Shown here one piece after another: positions 43,275 to 51,612 of a DNA stretch of 64,000 bases. Position 1 is the first letter of the stretch. Every line of letters begins with the position of its first letter. Position numbers and translations under genes: made by a program. Origin of the DNA: CAIQIA01 sp945861105 (GTDB lineage: Bacteria > Cyanobacteriota > Cyanobacteriia > PCC-6307 > Cyanobiaceae); assembly GCA_947488815.1 (NCBI GenBank), contig CANLCC010000007.1:10186-74185 (forward strand), in the 5' to 3' direction. A model generated the notes under the pieces. The model searched no databases, was not told where the DNA came from, and saw only the letters and a program-made list of their open reading frames with translations.

Positions 43275-43356
43275 AGAAGCCAGCGACGGCCACCACCACG
43301 GCCAGGGGCACAGCCGAAAGCAGCAGCAGCACCACAGCGGTCCAGTCGGTGTACAT
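43240..43356 (-). CDS. 38-residue single-helix membrane peptide
   Basis: A tiny protein, MYTDWTAVVLLLLSAVPLAV at the N-terminus, continuing with a hydrophobic helix to FFIWQQKRKSVG. The layout (short lumenal start, one helix, positive cytoplasmic tail) is that of small photosystem or cytochrome b6f subunits, but it matches none that I know by sequence (PsbX, PsbY, PsbM, PetM, PetN and PetG were considered). It is antiparallel to its neighbours and starts only 6 bp from the rightward exported-protein gene at 43363. Confidence 0.5.
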   Translation of the reverse strand: MYTDWTAVVLLLLSAVPLAVVVAVAGFFIWQQKRKSVG

Positions 43357-43362
43357 GGGTTG

Positions 43363-43617
43363 ATGGGAAACACGAACGGCCCGGCCATTCTGGCGTTGCT
43401 GCTGGCCCTCACGGCCGCCGGCCATGCCGGTGTGCGTTTCGACGACTGCAGCACCGGGGCCGACGGCTCGATCACCTGCGACACCCGTCCGACGGGGGGC
43501 ACCCTCGACGCTGACGTGGATGCCCGCTTCGGTCTGACCGACGAAGCCAGTCCCGGCTGGAACGAATTTCAGCCTTACGAAGGTTTCGACGAAGACTTCG
43601 GCGACAACTGGACCTGA
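43363..43617 (+). CDS. small exported protein with conserved C-terminal motif
   Basis: An 84-residue protein with a signal peptide (AILALLLALTAAGHA) and a mature part that starts VRFDDCSTGADGSITCDTRP and ends ASPGWNEFQPYEGFDEDFGD. The two Cys could form a disulfide. The Trp/Pro/Asp-rich ending recurs, as I recall, in marine Synechococcus hypothetical proteins of unknown role. Start: ATG 43363. The final 43 bp overlap the convergent DedA gene. Confidence 0.65.
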   Translation: MGNTNGPAILALLLALTAAGHAGVRFDDCSTGADGSITCDTRPTGGTLDADVDARFGLTDEASPGWNEFQPYEGFDEDFGDNWT

Positions 43618-44222
43618 CGCTCGAAGCGCTGCTCCAGCAGCCTGGGCAGCACCAGCGTGACCAGCACCAGCGCGAGGGCGCCGATCCCCAGTTGCACGAC
43701 GCTCTGCAGCAGCCGTTCCATCGGCAGCCAGCGGCCCCCCAGCCAGGCAAGGCTCACCATCGTGGCCGCCCAGAGCACGGCGCCAAGCGTGTTGCAGAGC
43801 AGAAAACGGGGCCATGGCATGCCCACCGCTCCGGCCAGCGGCCCGGCCAGCACCCGCAGCACGGCGACGAAGCGACCGAGCAGCACCGCCCGGCCCGCCC
43901 TGGCGGCGAACGATTGCCGCAGGGGCTCGAGGCGTTCGGGGCTCAGCCTCAACAGCCCGCCGATGCGCAGCACCAGGGGCCAGCCGGCCCGCCGGCCGAT
44001 CCAGTACCCGATGTTGTCGCCGACGATCGCTCCACCGGCGGCGGCGGCCATCACCAGCACCCCGTTGAGCTGCCCGTTGCCGGCGGCATAGCCACCGATG
44101 AGCGTGACCGTTTCGCCGGGAACCGGCACCCCCATGTTCTCGAGCAGCATGGCCAGCACGATCAGCGGATAGCCCCAGCGCACGAGCAGCTCCGAGAGCT
44201 GGGCGGGGTCAAGCAGGTCCAC
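43575..44222 (-). CDS. DedA-family membrane protein
   Basis: A 215-residue DedA/VTT-domain protein: LIVLAMLLENMGVPVPGETV at the start (the family's E-x-x-x-P-x-P-x-E segment), GGAIVGDNIGYWIGRRAG, then FVAVLRVLAGPLAGAVGMPWPRF with the conserved G-x-x-x-M region and two more helices. Family members recycle undecaprenyl phosphate or move phospholipids and affect proton homeostasis; the substrate is not set by sequence. Start GTG 44222 (MDLLDPAQL). The kinase gene is 20 bp upstream on the same strand. Confidence 0.88.
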   Translation of the reverse strand: MDLLDPAQLSELLVRWGYPLIVLAMLLENMGVPVPGETVTLIGGYAAGNGQLNGVLVMAAAAGGAIVGDNIGYWIGRRAGWPLVLRIGGLLRLSPERLEPLRQSFAARAGRAVLLGRFVAVLRVLAGPLAGAVGMPWPRFLLCNTLGAVLWAATMVSLAWLGGRWLPMERLLQSVVQLGIGALALVLVTLVLPRLLEQRFERQVQLSPKSSSKPS

Positions 44223-44242
44223 AGGGGAATGGCGCCATGGCG

Positions 44243-44938
44243 TCAAGACCGTACACAGATCAGCGGGCCGGCCGGCCGGCGCCGACCATCCAGGGGCATC
44301 ATCCAGGTGGGACGCCGGGGGGTGCGTTGCAGCCGGGCCAGGGTCGCTGCCGGTGGAACGGCGGCCGCAAAGGCCTGCATCATGGCCGTCACCTCCCTGG
44401 CCGCCAGCACCGCCCCGCCGCGGCGACGCTGGCGGGCCTCGGCCTGCAGACGCCAGCGCAGCACCCGACCGGGTGAGGGGGCGAGCAGCACCAGCACGGC
44501 ATCGAGGCGGTCCCAGACCGGCCCGTAGGCCGCGAGGGCGTCGCTGCCCTCGGCCCCGAGGCACCAGCCCTCCAGCAGCAGCTGGTCGCCCTGCAGCCAC
44601 TGCTCCCCGGCCCGGTCCCCGGCGCCATCGGCCAGGGCCTTGTCGAACCGCGGGGCCAGCACGCGGCCCTCGCGGCGGAAACCATCGAGCACCGCCATCA
44701 GCCGGGGCAGGTCGTGGCTGCCGGGCAGCCCGCGGCGGCCGCGTCCCAGCCGGGGCTGGGGCCAGTAGAGGTCGTCCAGGGAGAGGGCGGCCACGCCGGG
44801 CAACTGGCGGGCCAGCCAGGTTTTGCCGCTGCCGGGCGGCGCGCTCAGCCCCAGCAGCCGCTGGCCTGCCGCCCGTCTTTCGCCACACCAGCCCTGCAGC
44901 AGCTCAAGGGTCGACGGGGGCGTCAGCGGTAGTGCCAT
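44243..44938 (-). CDS. D-glycerate 3-kinase (P-loop, GLYK-like)
   Basis: Probable final enzyme of photorespiration: D-glycerate + ATP to 3-phosphoglycerate. It has 231 residues. The P-loop GLSAPPGSGKTWLA is near residue 31, followed by SLDDLYWP (the SxDDFY of this family), RFDKALADGAGDR, LLLEGWCLGAE (Walker-B-like with Gly-Trp) and a basic C-terminus. It is of the plant/cyanobacterial GLYK type (PRK/uridine-kinase superfamily) and shorter than plant enzymes. Start: ATG 44938; GTG 44947 is an alternative. It overlaps the next small gene upstream by 16 bp. Confidence 0.78.
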   Translation of the reverse strand: MALPLTPPSTLELLQGWCGERRAAGQRLLGLSAPPGSGKTWLARQLPGVAALSLDDLYWPQPRLGRGRRGLPGSHDLPRLMAVLDGFRREGRVLAPRFDKALADGAGDRAGEQWLQGDQLLLEGWCLGAEGSDALAAYGPVWDRLDAVLVLLAPSPGRVLRWRLQAEARQRRRGGAVLAAREVTAMMQAFAAAVPPAATLARLQRTPRRPTWMMPLDGRRRPAGPLICVRS

Positions 44939-45129
44939 TGGTTGCACTGCCGCTGTTCCAGCGCCTGATGCTCCTCCACATATCGGCGCACCAGGGTGAT
45001 GGCGATGTCGAGGCTGGGCAGATCAGCCCCCTCGTCATCCGGCTGGCGGCTGTGCCAATCCTCGAGGGCTTCGAGGTGATGCAGGGCCGCGAAGGCGTGG
45101 GCGATCGGTGGCGTGGAGAAGCTGTTCAC
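44923..45129 (-). CDS. small acidic hypothetical protein
   Basis: A 68-residue soluble protein, predicted helical and acidic (ALHHLEALEDWHSRQ, DEGADLPSLDIAITLVRRYV). Overlaps the start of the glycerate-kinase gene by 16 bp, a sign of coupling. No family recognised. It lies just downstream of the RHH-domain gene on the same strand (19 bp). Confidence 0.6.
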   Translation of the reverse strand: MNSFSTPPIAHAFAALHHLEALEDWHSRQPDDEGADLPSLDIAITLVRRYVEEHQALEQRQCNQWHYR

Positions 45130-45148
45130 AGGGCCGCAGGCAGCGTCG

Positions 45149-45373
45149 TCACCAGTGTGGCGAGAGCGGCTGGAGCGGGCCCCGTCGACGGGCCGTGGCC
45201 GCAGTCGGCTGGTGCAGATGCGCTTCGATCAGATAGGCACAGAGGTTGGACAGGGATCGCCCTTCTGCCGTGGCCCGTTCCTCCAGGGAGGCGAACACAT
45301 GGAAGGGCACGGTGATCGAGAGGCGTCGTGGGTTCCGCTGGGCAAGCGCCAGGGTGGACAGCGTGGCCGACAT
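45149..45373 (-). CDS. ribbon-helix-helix (CopG-like) protein
   Basis: A 74-residue protein with a central RHH module: strand RRLSITVPFHVFASLEERA, turn, then helix RSLSNLCAYLIEAHL. Such proteins bind DNA as dimers; antitoxins and plasmid CopG belong here, but no toxin gene is adjacent (the downstream 68-residue protein does not look like a known toxin). The ATG at 45373 was chosen because the upstream frame (to 45484) is Arg-rich noise. Divergent from the asparaginase-like gene across 193 bp. Confidence 0.68.
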   Translation of the reverse strand: MSATLSTLALAQRNPRRLSITVPFHVFASLEERATAEGRSLSNLCAYLIEAHLHQPTAATARRRGPLQPLSPHW

Positions 45374-45566
45374 CGGCACGTTCCGGAGGACGCCCGCGAG
45401 GTTATGCAGCCACTGGGGCGGCGATGGCCGGCGGCGGCGGCCCTGGCGGCAGCGGCTGTGCGACGGGCGCAGATCCAGGACCAAGGGTTGCCGGGATGCG
45501 ACAGCCCCCGGCCTGGTCCCATCAGCGTTGCTGAACGGATCTCGGCTGTCTCATAGGTTGCGATGA

Positions 45567-46496
45567 ATGATCTTTCCTTCCATGGGCCATCGACCTGCCC
45601 TGGCACTCCATGGGGGGGCCGGCGTGCTGCCCCAGGAGCGCTTCCCCTCCGACCTCGCCGACTCCCTGCAGGCAGAGCTGCTCCGCTGTCTCGCCGAGGG
45701 CTGGGCTGTGCTGCACGCCGGTGGACCGGCCGTTGAGGCTGTCTGTGCCTGTGTCGCCGCCCTCGAGAACATCCCCTGGTTCAACGCCGGCCACGGGGCC
45801 GTGCTCAATGCCGACGGCCGCGTGGAGTGTGATGCGGCGGTCATGGCGGGGGATGGCCGCTGTGGTGCGGTGGCTGGCATCCGCAGCGTGCGCCAGCCTG
45901 TCCACCTGGCCCGCCGGCTGCTGGAGGAACCCGGGCTGGTGTTCCTGGCCGGCGCCGGTGCCGAGGCGTACGCCCGCCGGGAGGGTTTTGAGGCGGTGGA
46001 GGAGAGCTACTTCGTCACAGCCCAGCGGCAGCAGGAACTGGCCCAGGCCCGGAAGACGGGCACGGTGTCCCTCGACACGGCCGAGCGCTTCGGCACGGTC
46101 GGGGCGGTGGCCTGCGATGGCAAGGGTCGGCTGGCCGCCGCCACCTCCACCGGCGGGCTCACCAACAAGATCCCCGGCCGCATCGGCGATTCACCGGTGA
46201 TCGGTGCCGGCACCTATGCCTGTGATGACAGCTGTGCGGTGTCGTGCACCGGCATCGGTGAGGTGTTTCTGCGGCAGGTGGTGGCCCACGACATCGCCGC
46301 CCGCCTGCGGTATGGGGGCCAGTCGTTGAAGGCGGCGGTGGAGACCGTGGTCCTCGACGAACTGCCGGCCCTGGGGGGCGAGGGAGGGCTGATCGCCGTC
46401 ACCCCCGCCGGCGAGCTGGTGCTCTGCCACAACTCGCCCAGCCTCTACCGGGCCTGGCAGCGGGCCGATGGGCCGCCCCAGGCGGCGATTTTCTGA
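45567..46496 (+). CDS. isoaspartyl peptidase / L-asparaginase (plant type)
   Basis: Ntn-hydrolase made as a precursor and cut before a catalytic Thr. The 309-residue protein starts with PALALHGGAGVLPQ, has WFNAGHGAVLNADGRVECDAAVM, and the self-cleavage site at GTVGAVACDGKGRLAAATSTGG where the Thr of GTVGAV becomes the nucleophile. Later DSCAVSCTGIGEVFLR and the C-terminal glycines fit the family. It removes isoaspartyl residues from peptides and can hydrolyse asparagine. Start: ATG 45567 or 45582. Confidence 0.9.
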   Translation: MIFPSMGHRPALALHGGAGVLPQERFPSDLADSLQAELLRCLAEGWAVLHAGGPAVEAVCACVAALENIPWFNAGHGAVLNADGRVECDAAVMAGDGRCGAVAGIRSVRQPVHLARRLLEEPGLVFLAGAGAEAYARREGFEAVEESYFVTAQRQQELAQARKTGTVSLDTAERFGTVGAVACDGKGRLAAATSTGGLTNKIPGRIGDSPVIGAGTYACDDSCAVSCTGIGEVFLRQVVAHDIAARLRYGGQSLKAAVETVVLDELPALGGEGGLIAVTPAGELVLCHNSPSLYRAWQRADGPPQAAIF

Positions 46497-46533
46497 ACGG
46501 CCAGCGGGTGCGGGTCGTGCCTCAGCCCGTGCC

Positions 46534-47235
46534 TCAGCCCAGGTCGAAGAGCAGCAGGTCGACGTCGTCGCTGGTGGCCTGCAGCCGGCCAGGGGAGGCG
46601 GTGAAGCCGAGGCCGTCGCCGGGGCCCAGGGCCACGGTCAGCGGGGCTCTATCCCCCCCCGGGAGGGGAGAGAGGGTCAGCTCGAAGCGGCCATCGATGA
46701 CCTGCAGCCAGGCCAGTCCAGGCCTGGCCTGGGGCAGGTCGAGGCCATGGCCGGCGGCGGGCCGGGCGCGCCAGATCTGCACCCCGCGGGCGATCGCCAT
46801 GGACCCCTCCCGGCGCTGGGGATCGATTAGCCGGGTCCAGCCGCCGCCGGTCCCACAGGGCAGACGCGTCTGCTCGTAGCTGGGGCTGAGGCCCTGCTGC
46901 AGGGGTTCGATCCAGATCTGCAACAGACGGCAGGGGTCAGGTCCGGGGTTGTGTTCGCTGTGCATCAGGCCGGTGCCGGCGCTCATGCGCTGCACCTCAT
47001 CGCTGTGGAGGACGGCTCCGTGGCCCATGGAGTCGCGATGCTCCAGCTGCCCGGCGACCATGACCGTGACGATCTCCATGTCGCGGTGGGGATGGAGGCC
47101 GAAGCCCCGCCAGGCCGGATCGTCGTGGCCGGCGAAACTGAAGCTGTGGCGACTGTCGAGCCAGTCAAGGCGGCTGTGGAACCTGTCGTCTGCCGCGCGG
47201 TGGTGCAGGGCGCCGGGAAGGATGGTGGAGTTCAT
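46534..47235 (-). CDS. pirin-family protein
   Basis: A 233-residue bicupin of the pirin/YhhW type. The N-terminal cupin has the metal-binding pattern GFGLHPHRDMEIVTVM (HxH), later LEHRDSMG with His and MSAGTGLMHSEHN with the Glu/His. Relatives include quercetin dioxygenases, and the physiological substrate is usually unknown. The second cupin is shorter. It overlaps the upstream ICMT-like gene by 4 nt (ATGA), so it is in its operon. Confidence 0.87.
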   Translation of the reverse strand: MNSTILPGALHHRAADDRFHSRLDWLDSRHSFSFAGHDDPAWRGFGLHPHRDMEIVTVMVAGQLEHRDSMGHGAVLHSDEVQRMSAGTGLMHSEHNPGPDPCRLLQIWIEPLQQGLSPSYEQTRLPCGTGGGWTRLIDPQRREGSMAIARGVQIWRARPAAGHGLDLPQARPGLAWLQVIDGRFELTLSPLPGGDRAPLTVALGPGDGLGFTASPGRLQATSDDVDLLLFDLG

Positions 47236-47765
47236 GGGGGGCCAGGGAGCCGCCAGTCGAGACCCGGCACACCGGGAATGATGGCCGCCGTGGAAGCCAT
47301 GAGGTCAGAGTAGGCAGGATGCTGCTGGAGCAGCTGCCGCTCTTCTCGGTGGGCCTTGCCGGCCAGCACGACGGCCAGGAGGCCCAGCAGCAGCAGATGC
47401 TGCAGGCTGCCCAGCAGCAGCATCAAGCCCAGGCCGGCGAGCAGCAGGGCTTGGTAGAGGGGATGGCGGCAGCGGCAGTAGGCCCCCCCGGTCACGAGGG
47501 GGGCGCCGGGCATCGGGTCGGGCAGGGGGGTGAGGCTGGCGCCGAGATCTCGGAAGGATTGGAATGCCAGCAGCCCGCCGACCACCAGGGTGATGGCCCC
47601 CAGCAGGCGCAGTGGCCAGGGCCACGGCTGCAGGCGGGCGATGGCGCTGGGGGGGACGGCCATGGCGGCAATGAGCAGCAGCTGTGCCAGCAGCCACCAT
47701 TCCCCGTGGCGGTTGCTGACGAGCCCCCCCGCGGTGAATCCCCAGCGCCGCAGCAGGGCAGCCAT
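47232..47765 (-). CDS. isoprenylcysteine methyltransferase-like membrane protein
   Basis: A 177-residue protein with four to five hydrophobic segments and the C-terminal PEMT/ICMT-type core: GAYCRCRHPLYQALLLAGLG (the RHPLY motif) and AHREERQLLQQHPAYSDLMA (the E-E-x-L/HPAY region that binds the cofactor). Such proteins methylate lipids or thiols at the membrane; no assignment is possible here. A TTG just before the ATG at 47765 is a weaker alternative. Part of a leftward run RTX - this gene - pirin. Confidence 0.78.
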   Translation of the reverse strand: MAALLRRWGFTAGGLVSNRHGEWWLLAQLLLIAAMAVPPSAIARLQPWPWPLRLLGAITLVVGGLLAFQSFRDLGASLTPLPDPMPGAPLVTGGAYCRCRHPLYQALLLAGLGLMLLLGSLQHLLLLGLLAVVLAGKAHREERQLLQQHPAYSDLMASTAAIIPGVPGLDWRLPGPP

Positions 47766-47768
47766 CAA

Positions 47769-48362
47769 TCAGACGATGGCGAAACTGCGGGCATCCAGCA
47801 CCGCGAAGGGACTGACGGTGGCGAAGAGAATGGCCTTGGCGGGGCCGTTCCCATCGGGGTCGAAGGCCAGGCCGGTACCCCCGGGCTGGCGCACGATGCC
47901 GGGGGTGCGGTCCTTGCCTGCGCTGTTCACGGAATAGGCGAGGGGGGTGCCGGCGGCCAGGCCGGTGATGGCCGAGGTGAGCACGATCCGGTCTCCCTCG
48001 AGGGCGTTGAAATCGAGGATCTGATCGGCGTGCATCCAGCCGAGTTCGTTGAAACGGAATGTGTCGGCCCCTGCGCCGCCCAGAAGCACATCGTTGCCGC
48101 CGCCTCCGGAGAGGATGTTGTTGCCGCTATTGCCCTGCAGGGCATTGCCGAGGTTGTTGCCGTTGGCATTGATGTTGCCGGTGCCAAGCAACACAAGATT
48201 TTCAAGCCCACTGCTGAGGGTGAAACTCAGGAAGGAGAGAACGGTGTCAAGTCCTCCGGGATCGGCACTGATCGTGTCGCCGCCGTTGTTGATGGTGTAC
48301 GAATCGTTGGTGACGGTGCCGATGAGGATGTCGGCACCGGCGGTTCCTGCAATCTTGGGCAT
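47769..48362 (-). CDS. small RTX-type calcium-binding protein
   Basis: A 197-residue protein with hemolysin-type calcium-binding repeats: AGTAGADILIGT at the N-terminus, then GNSGNNILSGGGGNDVLLGG (the GGxGxDxLx glycine-rich turns) and a C-terminal RTX-like tail with FNELGWMHADQILDFNALEGD and AFDPDGNGPAKAI. No catalytic or adhesive domain is present. Such proteins leave by type I secretion, but no transporter is near. Strong -35/-10 sequences lie upstream (48461-48488). Unlike its neighbours it is Asn/Gly-rich, which may point to transfer or simply reflect the repeats. Confidence 0.82.
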   Translation of the reverse strand: MPKIAGTAGADILIGTVTNDSYTINNGGDTISADPGGLDTVLSFLSFTLSSGLENLVLLGTGNINANGNNLGNALQGNSGNNILSGGGGNDVLLGGAGADTFRFNELGWMHADQILDFNALEGDRIVLTSAITGLAAGTPLAYSVNSAGKDRTPGIVRQPGGTGLAFDPDGNGPAKAILFATVSPFAVLDARSFAIV

Positions 48363-48460
48363 TGATTAAGTGTTGAGATGGAGCCTAGTACAGCCAAGCC
48401 TGAGTATCCGCTGAGTGTCGTGGTCGAGGCCCAGCTGGGGTGGCTTGAAAGAGCCTTAGT

Positions 48461-48488
48461 ACTCTATGAAAACTTTTGGCCCTGTCAA
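48461..48488 (-). promoter_or_regulatory. putative promoter of the RTX gene
   Basis: On the minus strand a perfect -35 TTGACA (48488-48483) is 16 bp from TAGAGT (48466-48461), about 100 bp upstream of the RTX start. This is one of the best -35 matches in the window and lies in a rare AT-rich spacer, 8 bp past the CheB-CheR gene stop, so the RTX gene probably has its own promoter. Confidence 0.5.
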
Positions 48489-48495
48489 CGAAAAC

Positions 48496-51384
48496 TCAGC
48501 GATCTGCTGCTGGCTGTGCTTCCACCACCCGCAGGGTTCCCACCACGCTGGCCTCGAGGTCGCCATCGAGCCGCAGGGCCGTCTCCAGCAGCTGCAGCAC
48601 CCGGCCCTCCGGGTGGCGCCAGCGGTACTGCACGCTCCAGCCGGGACCCGGCCGCTGCCGTGCCGCGAGCACCACCTGCCGATCCTCCGCGGTGATCTGT
48701 CGGTCAAGCCAGCCGGGATCGGCCAGCAGCTCCGCCGCCGGGCGGCCCAGGATCGGCCCGGCCTGGCGGCTGACGTAGAGCAGCTGCTCCAGCTGCGGAT
48801 CCCGCTTCCAGACCACCTCGTCGAGGGCATCGGTGAGGGAGATGAACCCGGCCAGGGAGGCTTCGGCGACCCGCCGCAGGGCCACCAGTTCCGAGACGTC
48901 CGTCAGGGTGATGATCGCCCCCATCAGCTGCCGGCAGGGCCCCAGATAGGGCAGAACCCTGAGGAGATACGACACTTCCTCGCTGTTCGCCTCGAGCTGC
49001 TGCTGCGGAGCGCCATTGACCACGGCTCGCAGAGCATCAGCCAGGCCCTGGAGCGGCAGCGTGGTGGGCACATCCAGCAGGGGCAGTCCCCGATCGCTCT
49101 CGAGAAGGCCGAACACCCGCACCGCCAGGGGCGAGAAGCGCAGGACGCGCAACTGTTGATCCACGATCACCATGCCCTGGCTGAGGGAGCACTGGATGTT
49201 CTGCAGATCCAGGTTGACCTGTTCCAGCTCCTCTCCTCGTCGCTGCAGCTCCTGGTTGAGCGCCACCAGTTCGGCATTCGTGGCCTGCAACTCTTCGATG
49301 GAAGACTCCAGCTCTTCATTCGATGCCTGCAGCTCTTCTGATGAGGCCTGCAGTTCCTCGGCGGAGGCCTCCAGTTCTTCGTTGGCCTGTTCAAGCTCCG
49401 CCATCGACTCCCGCAGGCTGTTCTGGCTCCTCAGCAGCTCGCTTTCGAGCCGTGCCATTTCCTGGTTGAGTTCGAGCGACAACGGCGGTGCAACGGTCGG
49501 ATCCGACGCCGGCAGACGATGGAAGCTCAGGCAGCGCAGCGAACGGTCCTCGACCTGCAACGATGCGACCTCCAGCATCACCGGTTCCTGGTCATCCCCC
49601 AGCCGCAGGGCGCGGCTCTGCCTCACGGCTCCGTCATTTCGGCTGAGCAGCAGCAGGGCCGTGGCCTCCGCTCGCAGTTCCTCCCGTAGAAATCCCGTGA
49701 CCGAGGTGATGAGCGGCCCCTGGGGAAGTCCGCAGAACGGAGTGACATCACCAAGGACCGCAATGAGGTCGAGGTTCTCATCCAGGATCAAGGTGGGCGG
49801 CTGCCGCTGCTGCACCAGCGCCTCGAGCAGCTCCACGTGCTGGCTGGCGGGATGATCGCGACGATGCGGGGTCTGGCGGCGCAGGCCCACGGCACCACTG
49901 CCGAATGGTTGGGTGTTCAGGGCGACCAGGTCGTCCCGCTGCAGATGGCTTGTGAGGCGGTAAAGACGTTGCGGCGCGTTGACAATGGCGAAGCCTCGGT
50001 TGCCCGGCGGCAGGCTCTCGGATTGCCCCAGCAGCAGTAGACCGCCGGGCACCAGCGCGAAACGGAAGCTGCGCAGGGCCTGCTCCTGGAGCGAGCTGTT
50101 GAAGTAGATGAGGGTGTTACGGCATGAGATCAGATCCAGCCGTGGGAAGGGCGGATCGCTGCCCAGGTTGTGGCGGCTGAATACAATGCAGCGCCGCAGC
50201 TCGCGGCTGATCTCGATCTGGTCGTCGCGGAGGCTGATGTAGCGCTGGCGCAGGTCAATCGGCACGGCGTCGGCGCATGCGCTGGGGTATTGGCCCCGGC
50301 GGGCCACCGCCAGGGCATTGTCGTTGAGGTCGGTGGCGAAGATCTTGAGCCGGTCGCTCAGATCAGCTGGATGGTCCAGTAGGGCGCTGACCAGCATGGC
50401 GATCGAGTAGGCCTCCTCACCGCTGGAACAGCCTGGAACCCACACCCGCAGAGGCTGCAGGGCGATGCGGTTGGCCATCAGCGACTCCAGCTCGGTTCGC
50501 AGAGCAGCAAAGGGCGATCCCTCGCGGAAGAAGCGGGTCACACCCACCAGCAGATGTGCTTTGAGCTGTTCAGGTTCCAGGTCATCGGCTTGAAGCATTC
50601 GAAGGTAATCATTGAAATTGTCGAGCTTGAGCAGTGCCAGTCGTCGTTGCAGCTGCCGGCAGACGGTGGATGTCTTGTAGCGACTGAAATCAACTCCCGT
50701 GCGCTCATGCAGCACCATCAGAATGTGTTGCAGCAGTTCTGCTGACAGTGTCAGGCTGCTTTCGATCTTCTGGCTTTCCAGGTTGCTGAGCTGCTGGTGC
50801 AGCCAGTCGCTGATTCCGGCCGGATCCAGCACTGCGGTGAGACCACCGAGCTGAATGTCCGCCGAGGGCATGCCGCTGAACAGGGCACTCCGCGGGTTCA
50901 GGGCGGCCACCTGGCCGCCGGTATCCAGCACCCGCCAGAGGCCCAGCACTCCATCCGCTCCCAGCCCCGACAGCACAATGACGATGAGCCGAGGACCCCA
51001 CACTGCCGCCAGGGTCTCTAGGGTTGTATCCAAATTGAGGCCCGCCCCGAGCCGATCCCCTGGCTCCCTGGACCAGATGGCCAACCCGTCCGCCTGCAGC
51101 TCCATTCCCACGGGCAACAGCTGCAGCCAGTTCGCCGCCGGCGGTTCCCCCTGCTTCAGGGTGCTCACGGGCAGAAGGCTGCAGGCGGCCAGGGAGTTCA
51201 GCAGATCTTCGTCTGGCGTGTCCTCGCTGGCATGGCGCACCACGAGGTAGGCGGTGGCGTGGCCCGGAGTCAGTCGGGATGCAAGCAGGTGCAGGGGGTC
51301 GGAGCTGCCGGCTGAAGCGATGATCAGCACAAGGGCACTGGGGTTCCTGTCCCCACCACTGGTGCCTGGATCCATTGGGGCCAT
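48496..51384 (-). CDS. CheB-CheR-PAS fusion protein without histidine kinase
   Basis: A 962-residue multidomain signalling protein. Residues about 15-195 are a CheB methylesterase-like domain with candidate Ser (IIASAGSSD), His (VVRHASED) and Asp (VLSGLGADGVLGL) still in place. Residues about 215-475 are a CheR methyltransferase (VWVPGCSSGEEAYSIAM SAM site, FATDLNDNAL, DLISCRNTLIYF). A long Glu-rich coiled coil (about 655-760) follows, then two PAS-like regions (SLSQGMVIVDQQLRVL and ISLTDALDEVVWKRD). No HisKA/HATPase domain follows, unlike many CheB-CheR-PAS kinases. No chemoreceptor or CheA is nearby. Divergent from an AraC regulator. Confidence 0.88.
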   Translation of the reverse strand: MAPMDPGTSGGDRNPSALVLIIASAGSSDPLHLLASRLTPGHATAYLVVRHASEDTPDEDLLNSLAACSLLPVSTLKQGEPPAANWLQLLPVGMELQADGLAIWSREPGDRLGAGLNLDTTLETLAAVWGPRLIVIVLSGLGADGVLGLWRVLDTGGQVAALNPRSALFSGMPSADIQLGGLTAVLDPAGISDWLHQQLSNLESQKIESSLTLSAELLQHILMVLHERTGVDFSRYKTSTVCRQLQRRLALLKLDNFNDYLRMLQADDLEPEQLKAHLLVGVTRFFREGSPFAALRTELESLMANRIALQPLRVWVPGCSSGEEAYSIAMLVSALLDHPADLSDRLKIFATDLNDNALAVARRGQYPSACADAVPIDLRQRYISLRDDQIEISRELRRCIVFSRHNLGSDPPFPRLDLISCRNTLIYFNSSLQEQALRSFRFALVPGGLLLLGQSESLPPGNRGFAIVNAPQRLYRLTSHLQRDDLVALNTQPFGSGAVGLRRQTPHRRDHPASQHVELLEALVQQRQPPTLILDENLDLIAVLGDVTPFCGLPQGPLITSVTGFLREELRAEATALLLLSRNDGAVRQSRALRLGDDQEPVMLEVASLQVEDRSLRCLSFHRLPASDPTVAPPLSLELNQEMARLESELLRSQNSLRESMAELEQANEELEASAEELQASSEELQASNEELESSIEELQATNAELVALNQELQRRGEELEQVNLDLQNIQCSLSQGMVIVDQQLRVLRFSPLAVRVFGLLESDRGLPLLDVPTTLPLQGLADALRAVVNGAPQQQLEANSEEVSYLLRVLPYLGPCRQLMGAIITLTDVSELVALRRVAEASLAGFISLTDALDEVVWKRDPQLEQLLYVSRQAGPILGRPAAELLADPGWLDRQITAEDRQVVLAARQRPGPGWSVQYRWRHPEGRVLQLLETALRLDGDLEASVVGTLRVVEAQPAADR

Positions 51385-51457
51385 GGTTCAGCACCGTTGA
51401 TCAGCCATTCTGGGCTGAACCACCCGCGGCTGTCATTGGTTTGCCTGGGTTGTCAGC

Positions 51458-51469
51458 GGGGGGGGGGGG
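51458..51469. repeat. poly-G tract of 12
   Basis: Twelve consecutive G residues lie in the spacer between the CheB-CheR-PAS and AraC genes. Such tracts can slip during replication and alter promoter spacing. Sequencing error in the length is also possible. Confidence 0.7.
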
Positions 51470-51509
51470 TGAAACCGGATATGCATCATTGGTCGATTTC
51501 TGCATAGTT

Positions 51510-51538
51510 TTGACGCGGCTTGTCGTTTGATGTTATCA
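51510..51538 (+). promoter_or_regulatory. putative promoter of the AraC-family gene
   Basis: TTGACG (51510-51515) and TTATCA (51533-51538) are 17 bp apart in a clearly AT-rich stretch of an otherwise GC-rich region, 127 bp before the AraC start. Downstream lie two TGGTTAA direct repeats (51583 and 51606). Confidence 0.4.
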
Positions 51539-51582
51539 CAAAACTGCACCATGGAACAGATTGTGCAATGGCAGCGCATGGA

Positions 51583-51612
51583 TGGTTAAAACTCCTCCCA
51601 ATCGGTGGTTAA
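51583..51612 (+). repeat. TGGTTAA direct repeat
   Basis: Two copies of TGGTTAA start 23 bp apart (51583 and 51606), about two helical turns, upstream of the AraC-family gene. The spacing fits tandem half-sites for an AraC-type regulator, possibly autoregulation; this is a guess from geometry. Confidence 0.3.

Noticed and set aside
45129..45149. Toxin-antitoxin pair from the RHH protein and the downstream 68-residue protein
   Set aside because: The RHH protein fits an antitoxin size, but the 68-residue partner lacks any RelE/ParE/MazF-like motif and overlaps the glycerate-kinase gene.
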